A stretch of DNA of 64,000 nt, from assembly GCA_037952775.1 (NCBI GenBank), contig JBANAY010000003.1:28768001-28832000 (forward strand). The letters are read 5' to 3'. Below the pieces are notes generated by a model that was not told the DNA's origin, ran no database searches, and saw only the letters and a program-made list of their open reading frames with translations. The translations under genes and the position numbers were made by a program. Of this stretch, positions 33,633 through 43,229 are shown piece after piece; within the stretch, counting starts at the first letter, position 1, and every line of letters starts with the position of its first letter. The stretch is from Clonostachys chloroleuca (Eukaryota; Ascomycota; Sordariomycetes; Hypocreales; Bionectriaceae).

Positions 33633-35016
33633 TGGAACGATCGGGGAGTTGAATAATTTTTCGGGTGGAAAGACGGGCTTCGAGGGATGGGAAGAAGTGA
33701 AGAAGCCAGTCGCCGCAGAACTGGAGATCCTCAAGACCGAAGACAGAAAAGGTGCAGCGTATGGATCGCAGATGGTCTTCGCATGAATGAAACGCAACAG
33801 AGAAGTTGGAAGATTGGAGGAAGCAGCAGGTACCTAAATCACTTTGTGAGAAGTGGCCTCTCAAGAGTTCTGCCTGAGGAGAGTGTTGGCCTGAGAAATT
33901 AGGCGCCACGCGGAGAGGTGTGCAGAGGGAGTCACGTGCCCCGAGTTCCTCTCCATGCTCACCAAGACTTGTCGGGGTACTTGGGTTTATCATACATTGA
34001 CTACTTAATGTGATAGCTAAATAGGTACATATCGTATCGTAACCATCTTGGAGCAGCGGTAGTTTCAGCCTCTTATTGTATTGTAAAGTGGGTCAGACAT
34101 CTCTTCTGTGCGTGTGCAACGAATATCGAATTGCATAATTAATTCTGCCTCCATGTACGCATACATCAACAACTCAAGTACCTTCCGGTGGCCTATTAGA
34201 GGGTCTAGGAAAACGAATGCCTCAATAATCAACCTTTGTGCAAACCAAGGACCCACTGTTGATCTTTTTGGAAGGTCTGAAGGATTAGCCTCATCGGCAG
34301 CCAACCCTGCTACGACACAAGCAGCTACATCGTCCTCGAGCGGTCCGATTAGGGAGTTTTTAGCTCGGTCCCTCAGTGCCCATCTCATAAGCTTCGTATC
34401 CTTTAAATGGAGCAAATAGCGGGCACAAAGGCTTGAGCCGTCCCTCCAATAGCCTATCTGGAACGTCGTAGGTTAAACCGCCAGTAAACAAGTTAACTAG
34501 GTAGTACTGAAGTTTTATTGTTTTCTCCCTCCTCCGCAGTATAAATGAACTACAAGTTAGCCAAACCAGAAAAAGCCGTTACCCAAATATTATCACAAAA
34601 TATATATGGGCGATAAAGGCGTTCGTCGTCATTGGGTGCTGATCCCGAGCAGTTTGACCGAACTAGCCCTCCTGACTCCAGATAGATTTCAATGGTAGTC
34701 ACATTAGATTTCTCTTTAGGATAGGATTGAGGTACAGGTAGTTTACCAGATACCAGTCGCAATAAGCAATATTTGAAGCAAACAATAGAAGCTTTGGATT
34801 AAGGGGGAAATATATCAAAAGGGGGTGAATAACCCAACCCTTGGGCAGAAAGTCAAGATAGTTTTTTAAGTTTCTCAAATCAATGCCCTCAAGCCCTTGA
34901 TTTACTGCCCTTCTCCGCCAGTAAGCACATCCTGAGTAGCATCGACGACATCTTTGAAGTACTCAGGGTCAAATCAACCCAACTTTGAGAAGGCAGGTCA
35001 TTTGATCAGCTCATAT
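33633..35016. other. Intergenic with a possible gene relic
   Basis: About 1.4 kb. A minus-strand frame at 34065-34415 (116 codons, no ATG) includes AQRLIIEAFVFLDPLIGHRK and AACVVAGLAADEANPSDLP, which look like real protein but match no family I know. Nothing else recognised. Confidence 0.35.
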
Positions 35017-35763
35017 TTAAAACACCTTTTCTAGCGCCCTACCGAACCTGGAAGGAGGGTCATTCTCCCGTTCCTGGCGGTAGTGTTCATCCAAAGCCTC
35101 GAAGAACTCCAGGCCGCTGTGAAGGTCAACATCCTTGGACTTGTGCCACTTTGTGCGCTTGAAGATCTTCCAGAAAATCGCGATGACAGTAGCTAGTCCT
35201 ATCTGCAATGGCAGTATAGTCAGTATAGCTCAAGAGACAGATTACAGATGCCAAACTTACAATGCCATAGTTGAAGACAAAAGTAGCCACTTCCCATTTG
35301 CCATCCAGGAACACGGCATAGCCTTGGACCCTGTAGTTTTCACATGTTAGCCCAAATGTTAGACAGACAAGAAGTTCTCATCAGTAACAAGCTTCCCAAG
35401 TCCATCTAAACGCTCTTCACTTACCAAAGGAAGAAGAAGGACCAGAAGAATGCCAATATCCGTCATACGGCTGTAGTCGTGACACCACAGGTAGGAATGA
35501 CTTCTTGTCAATCTTCTGCGCTTTCATTGCGTGGTGAAAGCGAATGTATGTGAATGACATGACGGCCCAGTTGAGCATAGTGGCTGCGGTACAAAAGCTG
35601 GAGGAAATTCTGTCAGTATTGAAGTATCATATGAATTACAGAAGGGACCGATGTACTTCAAAATCCAGTTCAAAACCTTTGCAGTTCCTGAACTAAGCGC
35701 CAGATATGACAGACAGGCCAGAACTATGACAACAATAATGGCCATATAAGGAACACCACTCTA
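35017..35763 (-). pseudogene. Amino-acid permease, C-terminal part, cut by a repeat
   Basis: C-terminal third of a yeast-type (YAT/GAP1-like) amino-acid permease. Exons 35763-35657, 35609-35425, 35331-35261 and 35202-35017, all with GT-AG introns. Read-out: VSGVPYMAIIVVIVLACLSYLALS, NWILKISSSFCTAATMLNWAVMSFTYIRF, HHAMKAQKIDKKSFLPVV, WVQGYAVFLDGKWEVATFV, RTKWHKSKDVDLHSGLEFFE and the end LDEHYRQERENDP. One G is missing from the expected run in TATTGG(G)CATTC (about 35458), shifting the frame just before the second intron. The 5' two thirds are gone: at 35763/35764 permease sequence switches abruptly to AT-rich DNA starting with a piece of the Ty3-type LTR. A repeat insertion and/or deletion therefore cut the gene. 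Confidence 0.75.
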
Positions 35764-36054
35764 GATAGAATACTCTTTCAGATAGTTATTAATATAATTA
35801 TCTATATATCTTATAAATTAAACTAATAGATTTAAATACTTAATCTATATTAATCTAGTTATTTTAAAATTTTCTAAATAGAACTAGCTATTAATAGAAA
35901 ATAGGGTATTCTATAGCTTTAGTTCTAGTATTATCTTAATAAATAAAGGGGCTTATCTTTACTAATAGCTTTTATAATATATTTAGACTGAATAACCTAC
36001 CAGGACTGCTAATAATATTATATTTAATAGATAGAAGTATTAAGGATAAAGAAA
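35764..36054 (+). repeat. LTR fragment and AT-rich remnant abutting the permease
   Basis: The first ~53 bp (ctagatagaatactctttcagatag onward, reading to tatatatct) match the middle of the 363-bp LTR found at 43027-43080, 50090-50143 and 56319. The rest is RIP-like AT-rich sequence without assigned family. It marks the breakpoint that removed the 5' part of the permease gene. Confidence 0.55.
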
Positions 36055-36075
36055 GGGGGGGGGGGGGGGGGGGGG
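36055..36075. repeat. G21 homopolymer
   Basis: Twenty-one consecutive G on the plus strand within an AT-rich setting. Such runs are rare in fungal DNA and could be a simple-sequence expansion or an assembly artefact; a G run of this length can also form a quadruplex. Confidence 0.8.
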
Positions 36076-36651
36076 TATAATAATATTCGTACGGGTATAG
36101 AGTATATACTTAGTTTGCCTATATCCGGGTTATATAACTCGATCTAACTGAAAGTTAGATCACATTAAAATAGCTCTCTCCTGCCACAGTAACTACTCTT
36201 ACTATCAGGGCGTTAAGATTACCCTAGGTGCTATTCGCAGGCGATTGAGCCTTAATCAGCGGTAGGGCACTATATAAAGGGGGGTATGGGGCGTCTCGTT
36301 TTGAGGTTCGATTGCTTAAGGCTGGGCCGAGTCACTGATTGGGCTGGGAATATAGAGGAAGAGTAGGGCAGGGTTAGAGGCGCAGGCCAGGGTTAGGGAT
36401 TGACAGATAGTCCTCACCTACTAGGCGGGCCTGCTCTGAGCATGAGGCTGGCTTCAACCCAGCGCATGAGGACTGGCACCTAAAACCGTGGATGAATTTG
36501 GAAGAACTGGCGGTACGTCTTGTTTTATCCTTCTTATAACATGCCTTGTGCATTTGGCTTTTACAAAAACGGACCAATATGAGCTACGGCCAAGGCCAAG
36601 GCGCATATTCAGAAGAACGACAGTCAGGCGGAATTACCATCTCAGCTGAGG

Positions 36652-36999
36652 ATGATGGCGGCATTTGCCTCTGGCATCGACTTGGTCTTGGATAGGAAAT
36701 ATTTCATCTCTATATTGCCCTCCTTGAAGCAAAGAATGGACGCTTTAATACCTACTTTGATAAGTAGAGGAGTAAGTGTATCCTTGTCTGTTCAAATGAA
36801 AATTTGGCTAAATAGCTTGGTGAAGCTATCGTCACATGGAAGAAATATGGAAGCTGAGGTGACTCCATTTAGCAAGAAATTATTGCTTTGCCGCCTTATA
36901 ACCGTTTGCTATACAACAGGTTTTCATATAACAGTTTACCATATGACAGTTTGGCATATGACAGTTTGCCATATAACAGCTTGGCATAAGACAGTTTGA
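36652..36999 (+). CDS. Hypothetical small protein ending in pentapeptide repeats
   Basis: Open frame of 115 codons from ATG at 36652 (MMAAFASGIDLVLDRKYF...). No family recognised and no signal peptide. The last 25-30 residues are translated from a 15-bp tandem repeat and read as five-residue units: HITVY, HMTVW, HMTVC, HITAW, HKTV. Because the repeat unit is a multiple of three it stays in frame. Whether the frame is expressed is unknown; it could be a chance ORF through a minisatellite. Confidence 0.3.
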   Translation: MMAAFASGIDLVLDRKYFISILPSLKQRMDALIPTLISRGVSVSLSVQMKIWLNSLVKLSSHGRNMEAEVTPFSKKLLLCRLITVCYTTGFHITVYHMTVWHMTVCHITAWHKTV

Positions 37000-37018
37000 C
37001 ATATTATCACGGTTTGAC
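36909..37018 (+). repeat. 15-bp minisatellite (catatgacagtttgg)
   Basis: Five units of exactly 15 bp occupy 36925-36999, for example catatgacagtttgg and catatgacagtttgc, with more diverged units on each side (36909-36924 and 37000-37018). Units differ at a few positions only. Confidence 0.85.
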
Positions 37019-38203
37019 TCACTACAACTTCCTCAAAAAGGCACTAATAGATAATTATTTATTTTATTAAAAAATCGAGTTAATCCTAGTTAAGCATATA
37101 GTAAAAATGCAACTTAATACTATATAGAACTTTTTATATTATTACTAATAAAATGTATAGTGCTATACAGTAGGAGTTAGGTAGTTTTACGAAGAAAAGG
37201 GTCAGTCTATATGCAATAGAGTTAATAGTTTATAGATGGTATGTGATCACCTCCATCAGATGTGGTAGCCGGCCCCTTGACTTCGGCCATGTTAGTTGTG
37301 CTGAGAACCTTAGGTCATAAAATTGAGAGGTCGCCTGTTTGTAGTAATGCTAGAGCCTAATTCGAAATATAGTGTGTCTGCCCCCTCGCTAATCGGGCGA
37401 ATTGTATGAGGTCATCAATATCTAGTATCAACTATACCCCGGAACCGAGATAACAACGGGTTAATGCAATGCCGAGTTGGGTGAGATAAATGTCGTATAA
37501 CTAAGGAAGGACTTTTTACGAGATTTTATATAGATATATATTCCTAGACACTTTGATATCTCCCAGCGGGTGGACCACTTTGAAGTCGGAGTAGACGACG
37601 GCGTCGGCGTGGCCGTGGGAACAGGGGCCGGCCTCGGGAGGTAGGCCAAGTCGAGGACACGAAGGGTCAGCTGGTTGGTGTCGGTGGTGCAGCCGGCGAC
37701 TTTAGCGGTGACACTGAGAAAAGCTCCCGGCAGAGAGATCTTGACTCTTTACCAGCGTTTGGTGTTTTCCAGGATACGGGATATAAGTCTTCGCCTTTAG
37801 TTAGACAGATCTGTTCAATCATTTTGCCCCCACAGCTTTGAAAAGCATCTTTTCATCTTACGCCAGCTAGGTTTAATGCATTATGATAAAAGATATTGCT
37901 GTTCATTTGTATTATACGCAGAACGCAAAAGGGACGGCGTATCGTTGATTTGTCCCTGAAGCTCTGATATATAACTCATCCCAGTGAAGGTCCTATTACT
38001 GCTGCAACTGTATTACTCAACTAGGCATTAAGGGCAATATAGTCTAAGGATACGAGGCGAGAACTCGGCCAGAATCATATCTGCAAGAGAAAAGAATAAC
38101 GAACTAAAAGATTATTTAGTTAAAGGTAAGAAGGATTTATTTTCAATAGCCCGACGCCATATCTATTCATTACGCTAAATATTTCCTTAGGGTCAACCTC
38201 CAG

Positions 38204-38704
38204 TTATATATTTGGGTCAAGCTTATCTTGACCGCCAAATAAGTTCTTCTCTTTGTTCCAACGGACCTGGATGGGCGACCAATCGCCGTTTAATTCTATA
38301 TCAACAGATAAACACCACCCTATTAGCCCCATTAGATATAAAAATTCGCTATCGATCCCTCGCTGGTTCGTATCTACTCCTGTAACTCTCATAACCCAGC
38401 AGTATTCTCTAGACATCCCCAGCTGCTATCTATATATCCAGCTGTTATCGTTACTAATAATGGCTTTCATAGGCCGAAGGTGAATCTTTTGGATGTGTGG
38501 ATTTGATTTCATGACCATCTTCCTTTTCTGTTTTACTCTGTCTGCCTCTTCACCGGACTGAAGAGGTGGTATGAAAACCTGGCTCAGCTTGAATATTTCG
38601 GCGCCTTGGTCGACTCTGGGTCCGTCATTTCGGCTCTCCGCGAGACCAGACCAAGCCAAGTGGAGGATGGCACACGCCGGTCTGGTGATGAGGGTGTCGG
38701 TCAT
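38204..38704 (-). pseudogene. Unknown protein gene with one in-frame TAG
   Basis: A 167-codon minus-strand frame from the ATG at 38704, broken only by a TAG at about 38426-38428. It reads MTDTLITRPACAILHLAWSG, ...KLSQVFIPPLQSGEEA..., PMKAIISNDNSWIYR, stop, QLGMSREYCWVMRVTGVD, GIDSEFLYLMGLIGWCLSVD and IELNGDWSPIQVRWNKEKNL. The protein-like character continues on both sides of the stop, so this was one gene. A CAG or TGG codon changed to TAG would explain it. I do not recognise the family. There is no signal peptide or membrane helix. Confidence 0.45.
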
Positions 38705-39604
38705 CTATCTCCCGGCGGTGGGCCTGGTCCCGCTCGGATGATCTGAGGATCTGGTCCTGTCTGGTCTGAGAGTCGTCGCTGAAGCTGGGCTGCGATATCT
38801 TGATCTGCTCTGATCCTCTGCGATGGAAGACGAGAGGATCCTTTGCTGAGATCTGGTGCCGTAGGACGAGGACACTTGGCCTGTTAGCCTTGGGGGTGCG
38901 AAAGATGCCTAATTGGTCTGGTGTTGGTTTGGGCTGGGACGAGCCAAACAAACAAACATTGATGTCGCTTTGTTGTTGCTTCTATTGTCTCACGTGTGAA
39001 TCTGCAGGGATCTTCAATGGCGGAAGGAGCCTGCAGTGGAGGATTAGCGCCACCTTCAGCGTATTTTCAGTGCTTACAGTGGATAACGTGCCCTGGGTAG
39101 CCCCTAGACCGCCTGCGCTTGCCCTGTAAATAGCCGAAACCCTTCTGAGCAAATCTCAAACGTTGCAACCTCAGTATCCCAGCTTCACTCCTCGCAGCAT
39201 CACAGACCACATTGATTGCAACGAGGGTTCTCGATACCCGACCGAAGTGCCCCAGCCCTGGTATTACCAACCGGTCAAGGGCGGTAAATTCGTAAACTCG
39301 CCACCGATGTATTGAAGCTTCAGAAAATTCTACAAGATTAACACCTTTAGATACACCCATGGCGTATCAGGAGAAACCTCTCCGGAATATTGCTATCAAA
39401 GGAGGATGATCTTCTCCTGGTCCAGCAGCGAATTGTCTCAAAATGTACTTTCTGTCCAATGCTGCCCAATGCCACCCTCCATGTCCGCACATGATCGGCG
39501 ACAGTGCTCTCCCAAACCGGTGTAAGCTTTATTTAAATACTGTCAACAGACCGCTCGGATTCCTATTGAACCAAGTCGGGCGTCAAAAACTGACATAAAC
39601 ATCA
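38705..39604. other. Intergenic with one weak ORF
   Basis: A 97-codon minus frame at 39067-39360 (MGVSKGVNLVEFSEASIHRW...) starts with ATG but matches nothing I know; I treat it as unproven. The remainder shows no genes, RNAs or repeats. Confidence 0.35.
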
Positions 39605-40405
39605 GAGATCTCTTTGAAACCTATAGATGCCGAATTCAGTCAACAGTGGGTGTCAGAAAACAATGAGTTCGACGATGACTGGCCCCGCGCCAGGAAGGAG
39701 ACGTATCTTGCAGACCTTATAAAGGAGCAATTCGAGACAGAGACCAAGGTTTATAATACGCTCATCAAACATCAAGGAACCTATATTCCTAAGCTTTTTA
39801 TAACTATAATTCTGGATTTCAGCACTGAAAAAGACACAGGCCGACCCCCCTTTCTCTTCTATACCTACAGGATATTGATAGAGTTCATTGATGGGTTCAT
39901 AGCTTCGCAAATCAACCAGTTTATCGAGCAAAAAGATTAGTAATTCCTAGTGAACGAGGCATCTAAAGTCGTTGAGGCTGTATTCAACGACGCACCCATT
40001 GTTAACGAAGATATACGGCCGGCCAACATGATGATTTGTCAAACGGGTGGAGAGCCTAGATACCGATTAGTCTTAATTGACTTTGGATAGTGTGAGTTTA
40101 GGGATAGGGAGACCGATGAGGAATAGGGACGAATAAAGTATATGCAGGATGAGGAGGGTGCTATAGGATATATCATTATATTACAATTGCGGAACAAGAC
40201 TGGGGTTAAAGTAAAGTATATTTGGCCACGTACGTGGGTTGATTTTGCAGAGACAGAAGAGGATATATTGTATTTGATGTCAAAGGATATAGAAAAGAAG
40301 GCTGGTAGTTAAAGTCTTATTGAAGGAGTAGAGTTTAAGCTTGTACATCACACCTTGCGTTGGACGCCACTTTCTCCTTTATGTCTAGACGAGAGACAAC
40401 AGTGA
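39605..40405 (+). pseudogene. Protein kinase-like gene, RIP-type nonsense mutations
   Basis: A single plus-strand frame (phase of 39614) of about 263 codons runs to 40405 and is interrupted only by TAG/TAA codons: two at 39938-39943, then at about 40088, 40124 and 40310. Read through, it contains AEFSQQWVSENNEFDDDWPR, GILIEFIDGF-like text (RILIEFIDGFIASQINQFI), a catalytic-loop-like NEDIRPANMMI and LVLIDFGQ with DFG, then FRDRETDEE and a C-terminal ILYLMSKDIEKKAG. This is the layout of fungal protein-kinase-like (phosphotransferase-fold) domains. All stops sit where CAG, CAA or TGG would fit. No ATG start was found. It lies 1.6 kb from the large RIP-mutated block. Confidence 0.65.
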
Positions 40406-40499
40406 ATCTAGTCAGAACTATCATTTCTGATATATTCCAGTTCCCTTCCGTATCTAGCTCTCCGCCCTGTGAAATCTCGCTTCCACTACCACAGCCTAT

Positions 40500-41540
40500 T
40501 TAGATACAAGCCAGCTCATCATCTTCATCCTCAAATATGGTAAGTTCTTCACTAATCAGCCCTGGGAGAAGATTGGTCTCATCTCCTGCCCGACGCATCG
40601 GAGCCAAACAAGACTTAGCACAGCGCTCTATGCTCTCAATCCCGCACTGTGTCAATTCGGTGAGTCGCTGGACCCAGAAGCCCCAACGCTGCGGACTATA
40701 CCCAGTGGGAGAGGAGTCAGTGGTGGTACCAGCTCGAAGGGCTAGATCACCGAGGTTAGACAAGTGCGGGTAGTCGGCAGCATTAGTCTTTATGATGCTC
40801 ATAGTAGCTGCTGATGTTTGGCTACTACTCAAGATAGCAAGGCCATATCCAGATTCCTGGCACAACTCTGAGAGATGTTCTAGCAGATCCTCGAGTAGTA
40901 AGAGTGTCTCGGGGGTTTCCTTGCTATCTGCATCTGTAACAAGCGGTCGTGGGGTCTCCAAGGTCTCCCGGAATAATGATAATGCACATAAACCAGGGCC
41001 ATCATAAAAACCAGCAGCCAAGAGCCGTGCAATTAGGCCTGCCATATTTCCTCGCTGCTCTGTACTATAGTCTTTCTGATAGTAATATTTTGTAAACTCT
41101 TCAGTAAGACATATAGAGAGAAGGGGTAGGCCAGACCAAAGTGTATGGCCATCAGAGAAGGTAATGACCCCCTGTACAGTACTAGTACCCTTATTGGAAT
41201 TATTATCCAAGTTGCTGGTCTGTACTGAACGTTGCAGGGTCCCAAGAGCTCTGAAAGTAACAAGTTCACGTACAATATCATCTTGGCGACACCCTTGTGA
41301 AATACCATCTTTAAGAAGCTCGTCTGTAGTAATATTCTTGCCTGCTTGAATAAGAGTATACCAAATATCACGGAGTTCAGATGCATAAAACTCCTCCGGT
41401 CGGCTATTAAGTATGTACTGTATATTGATTGTTTTAAGGTGAGAGCTGATGGTGCCACACAGGGTATCTTGTCGGCCCTGTTGAATGATCTCGTCGATTT
41501 GGGCCTTGCGAAAGACCGACCATGCTTTAGAAGAATCCAT
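40500..41540 (-). CDS. Conserved-looking fungal protein, DUF3632-like (uncertain)
   Basis: Intact single-exon frame of 346 aa from the ATG at 41540. No signal peptide or membrane helix. It is alpha-helical in character: EFYASELRDIWYTLIQAGKN, QDDIVRELVTFRALGTLQRS, GLIARLLAAGFYDGPGLCAL and RWGFWVQRLTELTQCGIES. The combination of a small 'LWYTLI' segment, a central 'AGLIARLLAAGF' and a late 'WGFWVQRL' recalls fungal DUF3632 proteins, but I am not certain. It is the last intact gene before the RIP block, which begins only about 460 bp upstream of its start, and it lies tail-to-tail with the dead kinase-like gene. Function unknown. Confidence 0.6.
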   Translation of the reverse strand: MDSSKAWSVFRKAQIDEIIQQGRQDTLCGTISSHLKTINIQYILNSRPEEFYASELRDIWYTLIQAGKNITTDELLKDGISQGCRQDDIVRELVTFRALGTLQRSVQTSNLDNNSNKGTSTVQGVITFSDGHTLWSGLPLLSICLTEEFTKYYYQKDYSTEQRGNMAGLIARLLAAGFYDGPGLCALSLFRETLETPRPLVTDADSKETPETLLLLEDLLEHLSELCQESGYGLAILSSSQTSAATMSIIKTNAADYPHLSNLGDLALRAGTTTDSSPTGYSPQRWGFWVQRLTELTQCGIESIERCAKSCLAPMRRAGDETNLLPGLISEELTIFEDEDDELACI

Positions 41541-42002
41541 CCTTGGATTTAAGAGTAAAGGAGATGTATGTTTGAAAATGGTAAAGGTGAGATATGAGTA
41601 TGGACACCTGAAATACTTAGTTGTATATCCAGGAACTGTTTGTCGCTGGGGCCGACCATCTTAAATTGTGCCAAAGGACGGACCTCTTTCCAACAGGCAG
41701 ACAACTGCACTGCCCCTGCACCTCCATTGCTTTGCATAATCTGTTGGTGGCGGATACTAGCATACCGGTGGCTGTGTACTCCTGTTGGTGGGGACGGGCA
41801 AGTATGACTGCATATTGTTGTTGGCGGGAACCAAGTACGCCTAACTTGGTCCCCTAAACAGTATCATAACTTGTGGATCAAGAAGTAGGTCGCTAAAATA
41901 CCCCAGCCATAAAGTAATACCTACTTCATATAGTACAGTGGTATTATACTCATGGGGCTACGATGAAGCCATTGACCTATAAGTACCTCATGCTATTCAG
42001 AG
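41541..42002. other. Boundary between gene island and RIP block
   Basis: Ordinary composition up to about 42000, with a loosely repeated motif (gttggtgg / ctgttggtggg at 41746-41795), then an abrupt change to AT-rich sequence at the start of the helicase repeat. Confidence 0.45.
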
Positions 42003-42866
42003 TCTATCAGTAATTCCACGATGGTTCCTAGTAGGATCTATTGAAATTTAGTAAGTAAATTTTTATACTAGTAAAAGGTAGGGGGTAAGATCTGTTACTA
42101 AAGATCTATTAATCTATTAATTAGAAATTTAGATTACCCTATAAAAAATATCTATTTATCTAGTATTTAATTAATATTTCTAATATTCCTACTAGGAATA
42201 TTATTTACCTAGTATCTTAGTAAAGCCTTAATTAAAAGCCTAATTAAATCAGGCCTTATTAAGATCCTTATCTATACTATCTACTATCTTTAAAACCTAC
42301 TCTATTAATATATTTAATCTTAATACTATATAATCTATAGTATTATACTAAATATAATAGAGCTATTTATCTATTTTATATAATATCTATTTATTATTTA
42401 TAAGTAATACTAATATATTTATATTAATAAAAAGATAGAATTTTATTTTTAAAATTAATATCTATTATTTATAGTAATCTAGAGAAAGAAAATTAAGATA
42501 ACTATATAAGCTATTAATAGGTTTATATAGAATTAGAAAGAACTATATAATTATATACTATTATAATATATTATAGAGCTAGTATTATATATCTCTCTAT
42601 CTAGAACTAATAAACTATAATACTAGATATATTAGTATATTATCTATATAGAGTAAGGAATATATATTTATTTATAGAAGGAGTATAGTTAGAATAATAG
42701 CTAGAAGAAGAATAATAATATTAGGAAGAAAGTAGTAGAAGCTTATAACTAGTTATAGATAAGTAGTATATATTATTAATAGTTCTTTTCTTAAAGAGCT
42801 ATAAGTAACTAGTTTAGAGTTAATATAGCTAGAGAGACTACTAGTTCTATTAATTATCTATAGTCT
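42003..42866 (+). repeat. Helicase repeat copy 1, 5' part
   Basis: Begins tctatcagtaattccacgatgg and is collinear with 57230-58092. The two copies share sequence across the entire segment, differing mainly by C/T and G/A as RIP would cause. It ends where the Ty3/gypsy element is inserted; the last five bases (42862-42866, agtct) are the target-site duplication. The remainder of this copy resumes at 50292. Confidence 0.8.
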
Positions 42867-43229
42867 TGTTACGAATTTGACCAGCGTGCACCGTCACGTG
42901 TGGACCCCACTTTTTCTCTCCAATTATACCTGGATTATTCGGATCTCGCGATGATCCTTATGATCCTCAACTCAGGATTATTGCTAAGCCTTAATAATCC
43001 CCTAGTATATATACACATTCATTTCACTAGATAGAACACTCTTCCAGACAGTTATTAATAATATTATCTATATATCCATTATTACTAGCTCTATAATACT
43101 CGCATATTGACAGTAACTCGTATTGTACAGCCTAAGACAACCTGATCGCACTACTCAGAACAATACTCTGATTAGTTCAACCCCGACCTACCCTAGACCT
43201 CGTCCAGCGTAAGTCAACCAACTGTTATA
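42867..43229 (+). repeat. 5' LTR (363 bp)
   Basis: Starts tgttacgaatttgacc and ends ccaactgttata. Much of it escapes RIP: it retains CG-rich bits such as cgtgcaccgtcacgtg and tctcgcgatgatcc. It aligns base for base with 49929-50291. Confidence 0.88.

Larger units (their letters stand above)
36076..38203. other. Repeat-rich intergenic stretch
   Basis: About 2.1 kb. Apart from the pentapeptide-repeat frame listed separately, a GC-rich patch at 37550-37735 stands out. Its minus strand reads ATPTPSSTPTSKWSTRW in one frame and DAVVYSDFKVVHPLGDI in another, which may be a coding relic. No intact gene or RNA found. Confidence 0.35.

Noticed and set aside
33307..33993. 228-codon minus-strand ORF as a gene
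   Set aside because: It is an out-of-frame shadow of the zinc-finger-like pseudogene, Ser/Arg/Cys-rich with no family features.
36370..36402. Interstitial telomere-like repeat (agggttagggatt)
   Set aside because: Only one and a half TTAGGG-like units are present, no more than chance in a G-rich patch.
28106..42002. Starship giant transposon (ferric reductase and unknown genes as cargo)
   Set aside because: Ferric reductases occur as Starship cargo, but no DUF3435 tyrosine-recombinase captain, NLR, DUF3723 or patatin gene is visible, and no element ends were found.
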